A DNA stretch of 64,000 nucleotides from Tupaia tana (GCA_026018925.1 JAKSZU010000029.1:15723191-15787190); one strand, 5' to 3'. Shown: positions 10,266 through 20,720, counted from the first letter of the stretch. Program-made: numbers and translations. The notes: generated by a model from the sequence alone, not told the origin.

Positions 10266-11555
10266 ATGACTAAAAATCACAACAGAACCACAAGAAATAT
10301 GAGAAAGCAAGAAAATACCTCTCCTCCAAGGGAAAAGAATAACTCGTATTCATTCACAAGCAGTTCAAAGGAAATCATGGGAATGTCTGATAAAGAATTT
10401 AGAAGGGAACCAGCAGTTAGCGTAATGGCTATGTCGCTGGACTCCCACGTAGTCGACCGCAGTTCGCGTCTCGGACCCGGTGGCTTACAACTCACGCCGG
10501 GTGTGTGTGCGTGCGTGCCCAAGATCCCGAGAGGAGAATGGAGGAGAAGGGATTGCGGCGTGACCATCGCCCCTGGGGGGTGATTTCTCGCTTTCTGTCT
10601 CTATGTCTCTCTCTGTCTGTCTGGCGAGCGCACGCGCCCTATAGCGAAAAACCTCTCCAAAAAAAAAAAAAAGAAAAAGAATTTAGAACATCCATTGATG
10701 GCGAAGCTAACAGAGATGGAAGAGAAAAGAGACATGAACTGCTGAAGATAAAGGAGAAAGAAGTTGATGAGCTCCAGGAGGTGAGGAAATTCTTGCAAGA
10801 TCTAAGAGAGGAATTACACACTTTAAAAATGAATCAAAGGGACCTGTTAGAGATGAAGACTATAATAGAGGAAGTTAAAATCTCCCTTGAAAGTATTGAA
10901 AGCAGACTAGATCATACAGAAAATAGAATCTCAGACACAGAAGAGAAAATTGCAGGCCTAGAAAAATCCACCACAGAGACTGAGAAAATTGCCCCCAAAA
11001 TTTGAGAATAATATACAAGAAGTACTAGATACCATCAAACGTCCAAACATCTGGATAATTGGCATTCCAGAAGGTGAAGAGACCCATAAGGGCATTGATA
11101 ATCTATTCCATGAAATCCTGCAAGAAAATTTTTCAAACCTAGAGAGGCACTCAAAGATCCAGTCCCAAGAAATATAAAGGACCCCAAACAGAATCAACCC
11201 AAGAAGATCTTCTCCAAGACACATTATAGCCAGGTTGACCAAAACCACAGACAAAGACAAGATACTAAGGCTGGGAAGAGAAAAACATTAAAGATACCTA
11301 CAAAGGATATCCCATCAGGTTAACAGCAGACCTCTCATCGGAAACAATGTGAGCGAGGAAAGAATGGGAAAATATATTCAAAGTGTTAAGAGAAAAGCAA
11401 TTTCAGCCAAGAATACTGTACCTGGCAAGACTATCTTTTGTGTGGGAAGAAAAGTCAAGAACTTTCTCAGATAAACAAAACCTACCTAAAAGAATTTACC
11501 AGCACCAGACCAAGTCTCCAAGAAATTCTCAAGGGAGTGCTATATCAGGAAAGTT
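10266..11555 (+). pseudogene. ORF1 of HAL1-like element, interrupted
   Basis: Homologous to the intact L1 ORF1 at 38140 along most of its length. Residues 1-46 read from 10266. A SINE with target-site duplication interrupts at 10405-10675. The frame then continues with an acidic and basic coiled coil (VDELQEVRKFLQDLREELH, then SRLDHTENRISD). A frameshift follows near 11003, then the RNA-binding block IIGIPEGEETHKGIDNLFH (about 11055), an in-frame TAA after SQEI at 11175, and further frame changes. It is non-functional now. Confidence 0.85.
10405..10675 (+). mobile_element. Young tRNA-derived SINE (type A), nested in ORF1
   Basis: Full length, CpG-rich: GGGAACCAGCAGTTAGCGTA, the variant B-box segment AGTTCGCGTCTC, GTGACCATCGCCCCTGGGG, CTCTATGTCTCTCTCTGTC, GCGAGCGCACGCGCCCTATA and an A tail. 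Target-site duplication AAAGAATTTAGAA at 10392-10404 and 10676-10688. Confidence 0.96.
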
Positions 11556-11889
11556 AAATACAGACACACAGAAATAAGAGTTCAAAAACTAAGAGAGTGG
11601 CCAACTTAATCATAGGGAGAAGTCTGGAATTGAATATTATATCCCAGAATTTAATTGGGAAAATTGAACCACAACAGAAGATAAAGTACATGAGACTGAA
11701 TTGGTGAAGTATAATTTTATGACTTTTGACTAAAATATTGCTGATTTTCTTGTAGGCTTTGTTATTTGGTTGTAAGGATTTGTGTCCTGTCTTGAGATAT
11801 GGATAGGTTCATGCACCTATCATTTGATCAGAATCCTAACCTATTTTCTGGCTTTAAGCAAAGTTCCTTAGGATTTCTTTGACTTAAGT

Positions 11890-12660
11890 TAAATCTGGTT
11901 TTCTTAATAGTATCAAGTGAACTTGCTATTGAAAGTAGTTAGATTATTTAAGAAATTGTGTGATCAATACAATGTGGGTGGGAAAGGAATGGAAGACAAT
12001 TGCAGACTCCAGAGATAGTGTGAGAAGAGGGTGGGAAAGGACAGAGGGTTAGAAATAGGGGTAAAAAAAATTTTCTAGAAACTAGAAATAGAAAATTTGT
12101 TATAATATGCATGATTAAGTCACTATGCAGTATATTCTGGATGGGAAATCACATTTTGTATGCTGTGACGATGCTTAGGGAAAGAATGTAAATTAAGTTG
12201 GAAAAAAAAGTTTCAGAAAAAAACTACCTATTTGATGACTGCAGTATGATATATAGCCCCAGCTAGGTGCTACTTTATAGGATGTTCATTCTACTCATTG
12301 AGGCTTATGCCTAAAGTTGGACTTGTGTTCATAGAAATGTATATATCAGTTGTGCTTGCTATGAAAACATTTAGATTAATTAAGATCTTTAGTGACTCAA
12401 TAAAATGTGGGGGAAAACAGTAGCAAACATAGATACCAGAGACAGTGGGAGGAGAGTGGGAGATAGCAGAGGGTAAGAGATAGGGAATCGAGGACGAGAA
12501 AAAAAAGGCAAAACATATAGAAAACAAGAAATGGAAAATTATTTGTTGATGATAACATGTACGCTGATGTGCTTGATTGAACCAATATACAGTGTACTCT
12601 GGATTGAAAATCTCATTTTGTTTGTTGGCATGATGTACAGTGAATGAATGTAAATAAATA
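11890..12660 (+). repeat. Doubled 3' tail of HAL1-like element
   Basis: Two diverged copies of one tail, offset by about 435 bp. Each has a TTAGATTA...TTAA block, CAATAA or CAATAC followed by ATGTGGG, a purine-rich GGAGAGTGGG-like stretch, AAACAAGAAATGGAAAATT-like sequence, and a terminal TATTCTGGAT...ACATTTTGT-like motif before the A-rich end. Single copies of the tail end L1 elements at 2040 and 52860. This is either a family with a duplicated 3' UTR or read-through into a second tail. Confidence 0.65.
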
Positions 12661-12702
12661 AATTTAAATAAAAATAAATTTAAAAAAATTTAAAGATGCT
12701 GC

Positions 12703-12790
12703 TCAACATCATATGGTGCCCAAGATAGCTCCCTACAAAGGATAGTCAGCCCAAATTTTCACACTGTCATGGCGAGAAATGCTGATTCTC
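12703..12790 (+). mobile_element. MER5A-type DNA transposon, 3' part
   Basis: Continues MER5A after the HAL1-like insertion: TCAACATCATATGGTGCCCA, AGCTCCCTACAAAGGATAGT, CAGCCCAAATTTTCACACTG, GGCGAGAAATGCTG. The second copy of the 20-bp duplication lies immediately before it. Confidence 0.75.
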
Positions 12791-12861
12791 ATACATTTCA
12801 TGATTATAAACAATAACTTTTCTAAATAATTATTTATTTTGTTTTATTATTATTTTTTTTA

Positions 12862-13003
12862 AATTTTGCTGTAGGGCTCACCAGAGAGTGAGAAAGATAG
12901 ATAGACAGAGAAGAAAAGGGAGAAAGCAAGCTGTCAAGTTCTCAACTTGAACTATGGTCGGCCATGTGGGAGTCCAGTGATTCAACCACCATGCCACCTG
13001 CCA
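12862..13003 (-). mobile_element. Short-form SINE
   Basis: Reverse orientation: TTTTGCTGTAGGGCTCACCA, purine tail, then directly the head (TCAACTTGAACTATGGTCGG, CATGTGGGAGTCCAGTGATT, CCACCATGCCACCTGCC). The core is missing. A short TGATA tandem repeat follows at 13005-13025. Confidence 0.75.
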
Positions 13004-13025
13004 CATGATATGATATGATATGATA

Positions 13026-13440
13026 TTCACTTGTTGAATGAAGAAGGTGAAAGATCTGGAGCTGCCCTGACCCCCCACTCTTTGGAGAAGGAGATCCAAG
13101 CAGAGGAGGAAGAAACAGGCTGTAGGACAAATTCCATGTATTTGACTGTGATGGACAGTGTCTGAGAGTCTTTTGGGCATATTGCTTTTGTGAAGGAAAG
13201 AGTGATTAAAGGTCCTAGCCTTGAGGACCTGTCAAAGCATAAACACACCTACATATACACACACACAGTCTATAGTCATTTATACAGTATCCACAGATTT
13301 CCAACATTTACCACTGAGAGCTGAGCTTAGGAATCTTATCAACACCTATAGTTTTAGATCCTAGTTTCTCTATTTAAGAGCAGGCATTCAATTCATTAAG
13401 TGCTGGCTATTTTCTTTTTCTTTCTTTTTTTTTTTTTTTT
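13026..13440. other. No gene or repeat recognised
   Basis: Sequence of ordinary composition with a short CA-rich patch near 13250-13268 and a T-rich run at 13420-13441 that belongs to the next SINE tail. I see no coding pattern. Confidence 0.5.
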
Positions 13441-13442
13441 TA

Positions 13443-13683
13443 AGAATTTTTGTCATAGGTTTTGTACACTTGCTTGAGAGAGACAGAAAGGGAAAGTGAC
13501 ACATCATTCCCCACATGGAGGGATGGAGATGTTACAATCTCCTCTCCTCCATTCTCCTTACTAGATTATGGGTATGTGTGCACACATGTCTCATGTGTTT
13601 TTCAAGTGCTAGGTCTAGGACTTGAACCATGGGGTTTGCCATGTATGACCCAGTGCCTTAACCACCATGCCACCTGCTGGCTT
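13443..13683 (-). mobile_element. tRNA-derived SINE
   Basis: Reverse copy: poly-T, TTTTTGTCATAGGTTTTGTA, purine tail, CTCCTCTCCTCCATTCTCC, head with GACCCAGTGCCTTAACCACC and terminal CCACCTGCTGGC. Old copy with TTAAC at the site where young copies have GCTAAC. Confidence 0.88.
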
Positions 13684-13924
13684 TATTTTTGTGCATTCTG
13701 TCTCAGATATTTTTGTTCTTCTCTTGCTGTTCATATCCTACCTCCACGCTGGTTCTCACTAAATTCAGAAATAACCAGAATTGGATAGCTGCAAATATAG
13801 GGCCCTTGGTGATTATGACCTACCAAGCCAGTAACATCTTTAGTGTGCCTATTCTTTTCCCCATTGTTGCCCAGCCATTTAGGGTTATCCAAATGGTCTA
13901 ATGATGCAATGTACTTCTATGTTT

Positions 13925-14520
13925 ATTGTGGTAAAACTCACGTAGCATAAAATTCAACATTATAATCTTTTTTAATTTTTTTTTTCATTTTCTTTTTAAG
14001 TTTTTGCCATAGGGTGTATGTGCTTGCTGGAAAAAGACAGAGAGAAAAAGTGAAAAATCACCCTGCAAGCAGGACGGTCATGCTGCAATCCTTTCTCCTC
14101 CATTCTCCTCTTAGGATTTTGAACACTTACACATACACACCCACCTTGTTTTCAAGTTGCCAGGTCCAGGACTTGAGCTGCAGTTGACAATATGGGAAGC
14201 CAACACTTTAACCATCAGCTGGCCCCTAATGTAACCATTTTAAAGGGTACAATACAGTGGCATTTTCACAATGCTATGTCCACATCACCATTATCTAGTT
14301 CCAGAACTTTTTTGCCTCCCCCAAAGAAAACTGCATTTTCCCTGGAAGTCATTCACCATTCATCTCTCCACCAGCCTTAATAACCACTAATCTTTCTTTC
14401 TCTATGGATTTGTTTATTCTGTATATTTTGTAAAAATGGTATCAGCAAATGCATCTTGTCATGTCTGTCTTCATTCACTGTTTATCACTTACCATGTCTG
14501 CACCCTAAGTCCTTCTGACT
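13925..14520 (-). mobile_element. Ancient L1M-type 3' UTR fragment, split by SINE
   Basis: TGTGGTAAAACTCACGTAGC and CATAAAATTCAACATT, then after a SINE GTAACCATTTTAAAGGGTAC, CAGTGGCATTTTCACAATGC, CCACATCACCATTATCTAGT and a TTCTGTATATTTTGTAAAAATGG-like block. This matches the antisense 3' region of old mammalian L1 subfamilies from memory. Confidence 0.5.
13998..14228 (-). mobile_element. tRNA-derived SINE
   Basis: Reverse copy inside the L1M fragment: AAGTTTTTGCCATAGGGTGT, GAAAAATCACCCTGCAAGCA, AATCCTTTCTCCTCCATTCT, and a head with ATATGGGAAGCCAACACTTT ending CAGCTGGCCCC. Confidence 0.9.
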
Positions 14521-14537
14521 AGAGGACTTTTTTTTTA

Positions 14538-14759
14538 AGGTTTTTGCTACAGGGCATGTCCACTCACCAGAAAGACAGTGAAAGGGACAGTAAGAAATCA
14601 TCACCCAAGGGGAATGGCCCACTGCAGTCCCTTGTCCTCCAGGAATTTTGGGCACACACACACATACATGCCTGGTGTGAGGTTTGAGTTGCCAAATCTG
14701 AGACTGGAACAGCAGTAAAAATTCCAGTGCCTTAACCACTACACTACCTGCTGGTCCCC
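14538..14759 (-). mobile_element. tRNA-derived SINE
   Basis: Reverse copy: AAGGTTTTTGCTACAGGGCA, purine tail, AAGAAATCATCACCCAAGGG, CAGTCCCTTGTCCTCCAGGA, with head ending CTACCTGCTGGTCCCC. A few bases are lost in the core. Confidence 0.9.
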
Positions 14760-15165
14760 TGCCTAGAAGATTCTTACCTTGACAACTCCAACTCCTCTTT
14801 CAAGGTTTATTTCTATGGTTTTCTTTTTCCTTTCAGATATCCTCTTTTCTTTTCTTATGTTTCTTCCTCTCAAATAACTGCCCCTAGGCAAAGTTGGACA
14901 TTCTTCATTGCATTCAGTCTCCATTATGTTGCCTATCACAGAGTATTGATTTGATTTTTTTTTTTTGGTCTTTGTCCACTCTTTGATGAAAAGAGAAATA
15001 TCTTATCCCTTCCTTTATTCTACAACACAGTTGAATGCTTACAATAGAGTAATTCCTGGTCGTTCCTGCCTCAGTGAATGGAGAAGCAAATGCATTAATA
15101 CATAATTACATGAGTAATACATGATTACATGACTTTAAAAGGAAATCATTAATAATGGATGAAAG
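14760..15165. other. No gene or repeat recognised
   Basis: T- and pyrimidine-rich sequence without an extended open frame or repeat that I can name. Confidence 0.45.
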
Positions 15166-15169
15166 GAAA

Positions 15170-15360
15170 TTTGGGGGGGAAATGGAGAGGTAAGATACTT
15201 GTGAGACACAGATAAGATTTATTATCTGTTGACAAGGATGCGTATGGTGGTCTCAACTGGGCTGGACTGAGGTGTATATCATGCTGGGTAAAGTATCTTC
15301 ACAATCTAAATGCTGTATAGTGATTTAATGTATGAATAATAATAAAAATATTTTTAAAAA
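15170..15360 (+). mobile_element. Old L1 3' tail (sense)
   Basis: TTATTATCTGTTGACAAGGA, GGTCTCAACTGGGCTGGACT, then TATAGTGATTTAATGTATGA and an A-rich end. This parallels, with heavy divergence, the end of the young L1 at 43130-43255. Confidence 0.5.
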
Positions 15361-15514
15361 TAATGAAAAAAAGAATCAGGGACACAGAAAGAAAAGCTAA
15401 AGTGAGTGTGGAGGATGCAAAGGAGGGAATGGAATGAATAGGACAGCTGAAGCTACAAAATTGAAAGCCATAGCAGAGAAACCATATTTTTCCCCAGTGT
15501 ATTCATTTGTAAAT

Positions 15515-15783
15515 TTATTTTATTTTTTTAATACATTCAATCACTATACATCATTTAGCTTGTACAGAGAATCTACCCAATATGAAATACACCTCACACC
15601 AATCCAGTTGAGAATATTACACATTATCATCAACAGGTAATAAACCTGCAAATGTCTTACTTCTCTATTTGTCTCCCTAATTTCCTTCCTTACACTCCTC
15701 CCCTCTCCCACCCTCCTTCTACACTGTCTCCAGTGTCCATAACTATTTTCAACACTTTATGCCCTCCAATATTTCAGTGCAGA
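15515..15783 (-). mobile_element. L1 3' end (antisense)
   Basis: CATTCAATCACTATACATCA, TTTAGCTTGTACAGAGAATC, ACACCAATCCAGTTGAGAAT, and a pyrimidine-rich stretch that is the reverse of the purine-rich L1 3' UTR. The reverse complement matches the young L1 3' UTR. 5'-truncated. Confidence 0.8.
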
Positions 15784-15805
15784 AAAACTATATTAAGAAA
15801 TATTA

Positions 15806-16037
15806 GGGAACCAGGAGGTGGCATAGTGATTAAGGTGCTTGATTCACATGGCTGAGCATGGTTCAAGCCACAGACCTGGAGGCTTAAAAATCACACAGGG
15901 TGCATGTACATGAGTGTCCCAAATCCCTAGAGTAGAATGGAGAAAGAACTGTAGCATGGCCATACCCCTGAGAGGTGATTTCTCACTTTCCCTCTCTCTG
16001 TTTCTCTCTCTCTCTCTGGCAAGTGCACATACCTATG

Positions 16038-16077
<40 letters not shown>
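15806..16077 (+). mobile_element. tRNA-derived SINE with long A tract
   Basis: GGGAACCAGGAGGTGGCATA head (older TTAAGGTGCT type), a CAAATCCCTAGAGTAGAATG-like core, AGAGGTGATTTCTCACTTTC, and an uninterrupted A run of nearly 40 at 16040-16077. It is the first member of a four-element SINE cluster. Confidence 0.9.
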
Positions 16078-16078
<1 letters not shown>

Positions 16079-16643
16079 AGGAACCAGAAGATAGCATCAG
16101 GAGGGACCAGCAGTTAACATAATGGCTATGTCGCTGGATTCCCATGTAGTCCACAGTTCGAGTCCCAGACCCGGTGGCTTAAACTCAAACTGGGCGTGTG
16201 TGCATACGTGCCCAAGATCCCAAGAGGAGAATGGAGGAGAAGGGATTGAGGTGTGGCTATCACCCCTGGGGGGGTGATTTCTCGCTTCCTGTCTCTCTGT
16301 CTCTCTCTGTCTGTCTGGCAAGCGCACGCACCCTATGGGGGGGGGAAATCTCTCCAAAATTTTTTTAAAAATAATAAAAAAAGATAGCATCAGGATTATA
16401 TCACTGGACTTGCACATAGTTGATCATAGTCTAAGTCCCAGACCCAGTACCTTAAAACTAATGCTGGTTGCTTGTTCATGGGTGTCCAAAAATCCTGAAA
16501 GGAGACTGGAGGAGAAGGGATTATGTCATGTCCATCCCCCTGTGGGGAGGGGGTGTGACTTTTTGCTTTCAGTCTCTCTGTCTCTGTCCCTCTGGTGAGA
16601 ACACACACAACCTATACCAAAATCTCTCTTAAAAATAATAATA
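16078..16643 (+). mobile_element. Older SINE split by a younger SINE
   Basis: Head at 16078-16102 (GGAACCAGAAGATAGCATCA), body resuming at about 16396 (TTATATCACTGGACTTGCAC), core CAAAAATCCTGAAAGGAGAC, tail ending AACCTATACCAAAATCTCTC and an A-rich run. The interruption carries a perfect target-site duplication, so the order of insertion is clear. Confidence 0.92.
16103..16380 (+). mobile_element. SINE nested in SINE (type B)
   Basis: GGGACCAGCAGTTAACATAA head with GTTCGAGTCCCAGACCCGG, TGCCCAAGATCCCAAGAGGA core, G-rich end and A-rich tail. Flanked by the 15-bp duplication AAGATAGCATCAGGA at 16088-16102 and 16381-16395. Confidence 0.96.
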
Positions 16644-16660
16644 ATAAAATGAACTTTTTT

Positions 16661-16921
16661 TTTTTTCTTGGAGAGGTTTTTTTGGCTATAGGGCGCGTGC
16701 GCTCGCCAGACAGAGAGAGACAGAGAGATAGAAAGCGAGAAATCACCCCCCAGGGGGGATGGTCACGCCGCAATCCCTTCTCCTCCATTCTCCTCTCGGG
16801 ATCTTGGGCACGCACACACACGCGCCCGGCGTGAGTTGTAAGCCACCGGGTCCGAGACGCGAACCGCGGTCGACAACGTGGGAGTCCAGAGACATAGCCA
16901 TTACGCTAACTGCTGGTTCCC
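16661..16921 (-). mobile_element. Young SINE (type A) in the tail of another SINE
   Basis: Full-length reverse copy, CpG-rich: GGGCGCGTGCGCTCGCCAGA, CACCCCCCAGGGGGGATGGT, GAGACGCGAACCGCGGTCGA, CATTACGCTAACTGCTGGTT. Target-site duplication ATAAAATGAACTTTTTT at 16644-16660 and 16922-16938. Confidence 0.96.
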
Positions 16922-16999
16922 ATAAAATGAACTTTTTTAAAAAAGAGAAAGAAACATTAGGTTGCAGCTATTTCCAAGTCCAGTATCTTAAAATGGGAA

Positions 17000-17935
17000 G
17001 GTCTTGATCTTGAACTTTTACCTTTTTCCCTGTTTGAAACCTTGGGAAGTTATCCTTTTAAGAGGAAACCCACCCTCAATAGCTTATTCTTATTTTTCTG
17101 CACTTACAAGGATGCTCTCTCTTCTCAAGATGCTACCACTGAAGAGTCCACTTTCACTGGTTTTGTTCATCCCATAAACAATTGTTAAGAAAGAAGTCTG
17201 TTCCCAGGAAGAGCAGAGAGACAGAGCTACTCATGAGATCTCTAAGAGACACAGCAAGGTTTCTTCTGCTAATGGTTAAACCAAATTGGAGTAGAAGTCC
17301 AATAAGAGGAAGTCCTTACAGTATGTGAGGCTTTTAGGACAGAATTCTCATGGTGTCTCATTAAATAAATTGCTGTTTTTGTATTCTCTGAGGAATATAA
17401 TTATTTAGAAGCTAAGGAGCTAAAACAAAGTAGACTTTTTGACAGTCCTACCCTTGAGGTAATATTGGAACCAAAGCCAGTATCCTTTCCATAGATAGTT
17501 ATTTAGGAGACAGAGTATATTAAGACTCCCCTCTACATTTAGATGCTATAGTTTACCTATTATAGTCCTGATACAAGGGATTGGACAAGGGTTTTTGAAT
17601 TCTTAGGGCTTTGATCCAGGAATGTGAAAATCATCCAAAAATTTTTCATTGTGTCATTTCTACATGTTTGGTATCTGGCCCTTTGCCACCCTGTCAGCTA
17701 AAAAAAATTTTAATAACCACTGTTATAATTAATCATTGCTTGTGTTTAATATATGTCATCATTTTGTCTTCCATACATTCAACCTGAAGAATATTTCTAA
17801 ATATCGAGTTCAAAATAGATTCTCTTCTTTCTTTTTTTTATAGAAGAGAATCTAATACACAATTTCCAACATTACTCATTCTTATCAGATCAAAATATCT
17901 CACCAAATGAAACCTCTTATTATTTTATTTTTTTA
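17000..17935. other. No gene or repeat recognised
   Basis: About 0.9 kb of single-copy-looking sequence with short frames only. One internal echo, TTCTCTTCTTTC...AGAAGAGAA at 17820-17848, could form a small stem. No exon-like pattern seen. Confidence 0.5.
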
Positions 17936-17939
17936 GTTT

Positions 17940-18109
17940 CAGTTTTTGCTATAGGGCAAAGATGCTTGTCAGAGAGATAGAGAGACAGAGACACAGAGAA
18001 AGTGAGAAATCACCCCCCTTCCAGAAAAGCCAGACTGCAATCCCCTCTCCACCAGTCTCCTCTCTGGATTTTTGAGCAGGTACACACATGTACCTGGTGT
18101 GATTTATGT
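17940..18109 (-). mobile_element. SINE, head missing
   Basis: Reverse orientation: AGTTTTTGCTATAGGGCAAA, purine tail, TGAGAAATCACCCCCCTTCC, CAATCCCCTCTCCACCAGTC, up to CACATGTACCTGGTGTGATT. The tRNA-like head is absent. Confidence 0.85.
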
Positions 18110-18184
18110 CAAATATTATTTTGATTTGTGTTAATTTTATGTTTCATTTTATCTTAGGACAATCTACAATTCCCTTTGCTAAGT

Positions 18185-18315
18185 TATAGATAGATAGATT
18201 GGTAGATATATATATATATATATATATAGATAGATAGATAGATAGATAGATATAGTTTGCTAATTTATATATATGCATATATATAAACATGCATATATGT
18301 ATGTATATATATAAA
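18185..18315. repeat. GATA / TA microsatellite
   Basis: Alternating TAGA units, a TA run and again TAGA units (18187-18252), followed by TATATGCA-type variants to about 18315. Confidence 0.95.
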
Positions 18316-18319
18316 GACA

Positions 18320-18562
18320 TTTTCTTGCTTACATTTTTCCCAGTATGAATACATTGTATATTGGTCCAGCCAAAGATATTAACATATAAATTATCATCTT
18401 TGTATGTCCCTGCTCACATTCCTAAAATTATTTTTTTAATTTACATTTAGTCACTGTACATCCCTACAGTATGCTACATGGTTTTTCCCAGCATGAATAC
18501 AGTGCATATTTGTCAAGTCAAAGATAATACCATAGACATTATCATCAGCACACTTTGTAAAT
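18320..18562 (-). mobile_element. Two old L1 tails (antisense)
   Basis: TTTTTCCCAGTATGAATACA with TTGTATATTGGTCCAGCCAA (18336-18375), and a second, similar unit TTACATTTAGTCACTGTACA to CATGGTTTTTCCCAGCATGA (18440-18500). Both are reverse complements of the old-type tail seen at 12570-12650. Confidence 0.65.
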
Positions 18563-18564
18563 GA

Positions 18565-19185
18565 TCATACACATTATGATTTTATGCTGTTTCAGTGAGC
18601 ATGTTGTCTTTATAATATAGTTTTAATTATTTATCTTCATAGTAGGCATACTTAAGGGTTGACTAGAGATACTCAGGTAATATTACCTCTGTCTGCAATA
18701 ATGTTATTTCTGATGTCAGTTTATTCTTACAGATTAATGGTAAAATCATCTAGCATTGTGGCAAGGAAAATACCATTGAAATTTATTGGATGTTCCATTA
18801 GAATTATAAATGAATTTAGGAAAAAATTGACATTCTTGTTATGTTCATATTCCCATTATAGTAACAGTAATTTTCCTCTAGATATTTCAGTCTTTTTTGG
18901 TATAAATTTTCCTGTAGCTTTTTTTGAAATGTAGATTATGATAATTAATATGCAATAATGTTCTAAAAATTTTAGGCTTAATTTCATTAACAATGATATT
19001 CCATCACATTATATCTCCAATATTATTAGTATTAATATTTTAGGAAAGTTTTTTATTTTTTCTGTTCTTATAAAGTATCATGATTCTTTTCAGAATTTTC
19101 TTGTTAATATTTAAGAATTGTTTCATAAATTAATTCAAAAATTCTTTCTTCAAATAATATGAATTTTTAAATTTCAAGTTCTTTT
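18565..19185. other. AT-rich stretch, nothing recognised
   Basis: Very AT-rich sequence with one 91-codon open frame at 18659-18934 that has no family signature and shows low-complexity composition. I do not regard it as a gene. Confidence 0.5.
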
Positions 19186-19189
19186 ATAC

Positions 19190-19912
19190 ATCCAATCACA
19201 TTATTTAGCTTGCAAAGTGAATATTCCAACATGTGTACATTTCTCCCCAGTCCAGTTGACAGTCCAGTTGATAATACTATAAAGTTATCTTCAACAAATA
19301 ATGCCCTATTTCTTTGTCCCATTAATGCTATGCCTCTCTTTCTCCTCAGTGTCCTTTCTCAGACTCTATTCTTTTACCCACCCTCTTTCCATCATATATC
19401 TGGTATTCACAACTATTTACTCTGTTTCTATATCCTTTAGTCATTCAGTTTCGGTCATAGAGTGCGGACACTCAGTATATATTAAGTGGAGACATAAAAT
19501 GTCTCTCCTTCATAGCCTGGCCTGCTTCACTCAGCAGTAAATCTTTCATATTCATCCACTTTCTGTCAAAAGCCAGGCTCTTGTTATTTTTTATGTCTGA
19601 GTAGTATTCCATAGAGTGTATGTGCCACAGTTTTTCAATCCATTCATCTGTTCGTGGGCATTTGGGTCGGTTCCATGACTTAGCAATTGTGAATAATGCC
19701 GCAATAAATATCAATGTGCAAGCACTTTCCCGATTAAGAATTCTTCTGTCCTTTGTGTAGATACCAAGGAGTGAAATTGCTGGATCATATGGAAGTTCTA
19801 TTTGTAGATTTTTGAGGAATCTCCAAATTGTACTCCACAGAAGTTGGACCAATTTACATTTCCACCAGCAGTGTAAGAGAGTTCCCCCTTTCACCACACC
19901 CCAGGATCTATT
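19190..19912 (-). mobile_element. L1, 5'-truncated, antisense (copy c)
   Basis: Reverse complement reads the end of ORF2, with LLHCWWKCKLVQLLW, LPYDPAISLLGIYTKD and [19 protein letters not shown] in a 141-codon open stretch (19897-19472). The 3' UTR with the Y-rich block and TTAGCTTGCAAAGTGAATAT follows. ORF2 begins near its cysteine-rich C terminus. Confidence 0.93.
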
Positions 19913-19941
19913 TCACGATTATTTATTTATTTATTTATTTT

Positions 19942-20162
19942 TAGTTTTCCTATTGGAAAAGAGAAAGAGAATAAGTGAGAAATCACCCCCCTGGGTAGGG
20001 AGATGGTTGCACTGCAGTCCCTTCACCTCCATTCTTCTCTTGGAATTTTTGAGCATACACACATATATACCTGGAGTGATTTTCAAGCTGCCAGGTCTAG
20101 AACTTGAACTGTGCAGTCAGCCATGTGGGATCCAGCACCTTAACCTCCATGCCACCTGCTGC
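19942..20162 (-). mobile_element. tRNA-derived SINE
   Basis: Reverse copy after an ATTT repeat: AGAAATCACCCCCCTGGGTA, AGTCCCTTCACCTCCATTCT, and a head with CATGTGGGATCCAGCACCTT and CCATGCCACCTGCTGC. Confidence 0.88.
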
Positions 20163-20164
20163 AC

Positions 20165-20720
20165 CAATAGAGAAATTCCCGTTTAAGCATGAGGTCCCTT
20201 CAGAAAGTTAGCAGAAATATGGACTTAAAGTACAAGTTTATTTTGGTGCAAAATTTAAAAAAAAATCTATGCATAGTTTTTTTCTATATTAGGCATTTTC
20301 ATAAACTTTTTAAAGACATCTCTCTCTCTGTCTCTTTCATAGAACCAAAAAAGAGTTTTAAAAAACTTTTTAAACAAATAGATTATATATGGAGGCTAAA
20401 GAATCAAGAACACATATCTAGATGCAAGAGCACTCTAAACTTACAGATTCATCTGCCTCCTAGAGGAATGTTGAAGATAGTCAGGAGTCCATAAAAGCTG
20501 GAGTAAGCCATGGAACATTCTTTTTTTATTTTTTGGGTTTTTTTTTTTCTTTGTTTTGTAAAAGCCCTGGGTAGTTTATCAAGAAAAAGTGACAGTATAC
20601 TCCTGAGATGTAAAAGTAGTCCAAGAGTGAGAGAGAAAGTATGACTCAAGGCCCCCGGCAGTTACATTCTGTGAGGTTTATAATTTTTAAATCCAGGTTG
20701 TGTTAATTGATCATGGGCTG
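20165..20720. other. No gene or repeat recognised
   Basis: A 101-codon open frame at 20189-20494 is Lys/Phe-rich with no family signature. T-rich runs lie at 20521-20560. I see no supported feature. Confidence 0.45.

Larger units (their letters stand above)
9858..12682 (+). mobile_element. HAL1-like (ORF1-only) L1 derivative, full length with TSD
   Basis: A 2.8-kb retrotransposon flanked by the 20-bp repeat AAAAAATTTAAAGATGCTGC (9838-9857 and 12683-12702). Order: two about 123-bp tandem 5' units (9858-10083), a 5' leader, an L1 ORF1 homologue (10266 to about 11555, split by a SINE), about 1.1 kb of non-coding 3' sequence whose last 800 bp looks like the same L1-type tail twice, and an A-rich end. 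No ORF2 sequence is present. HAL1 ('half-L1') elements are a known mammalian class that encode only ORF1 and are thought to use L1 reverse transcriptase in trans. Because the duplication flanks the whole unit, this is one insertion, although a later internal deletion of ORF2 cannot be excluded. Confidence 0.8.

Noticed and set aside
15914-16117. Open frame with a long poly-Lys run
   Set aside because: The Lys run is the nearly 40-base A tract of a SINE tail.
18659-18934. 91-codon open frame in AT-rich DNA
   Set aside because: Phe/Ile/Ser-rich composition expected from AT-rich sequence; no domain.
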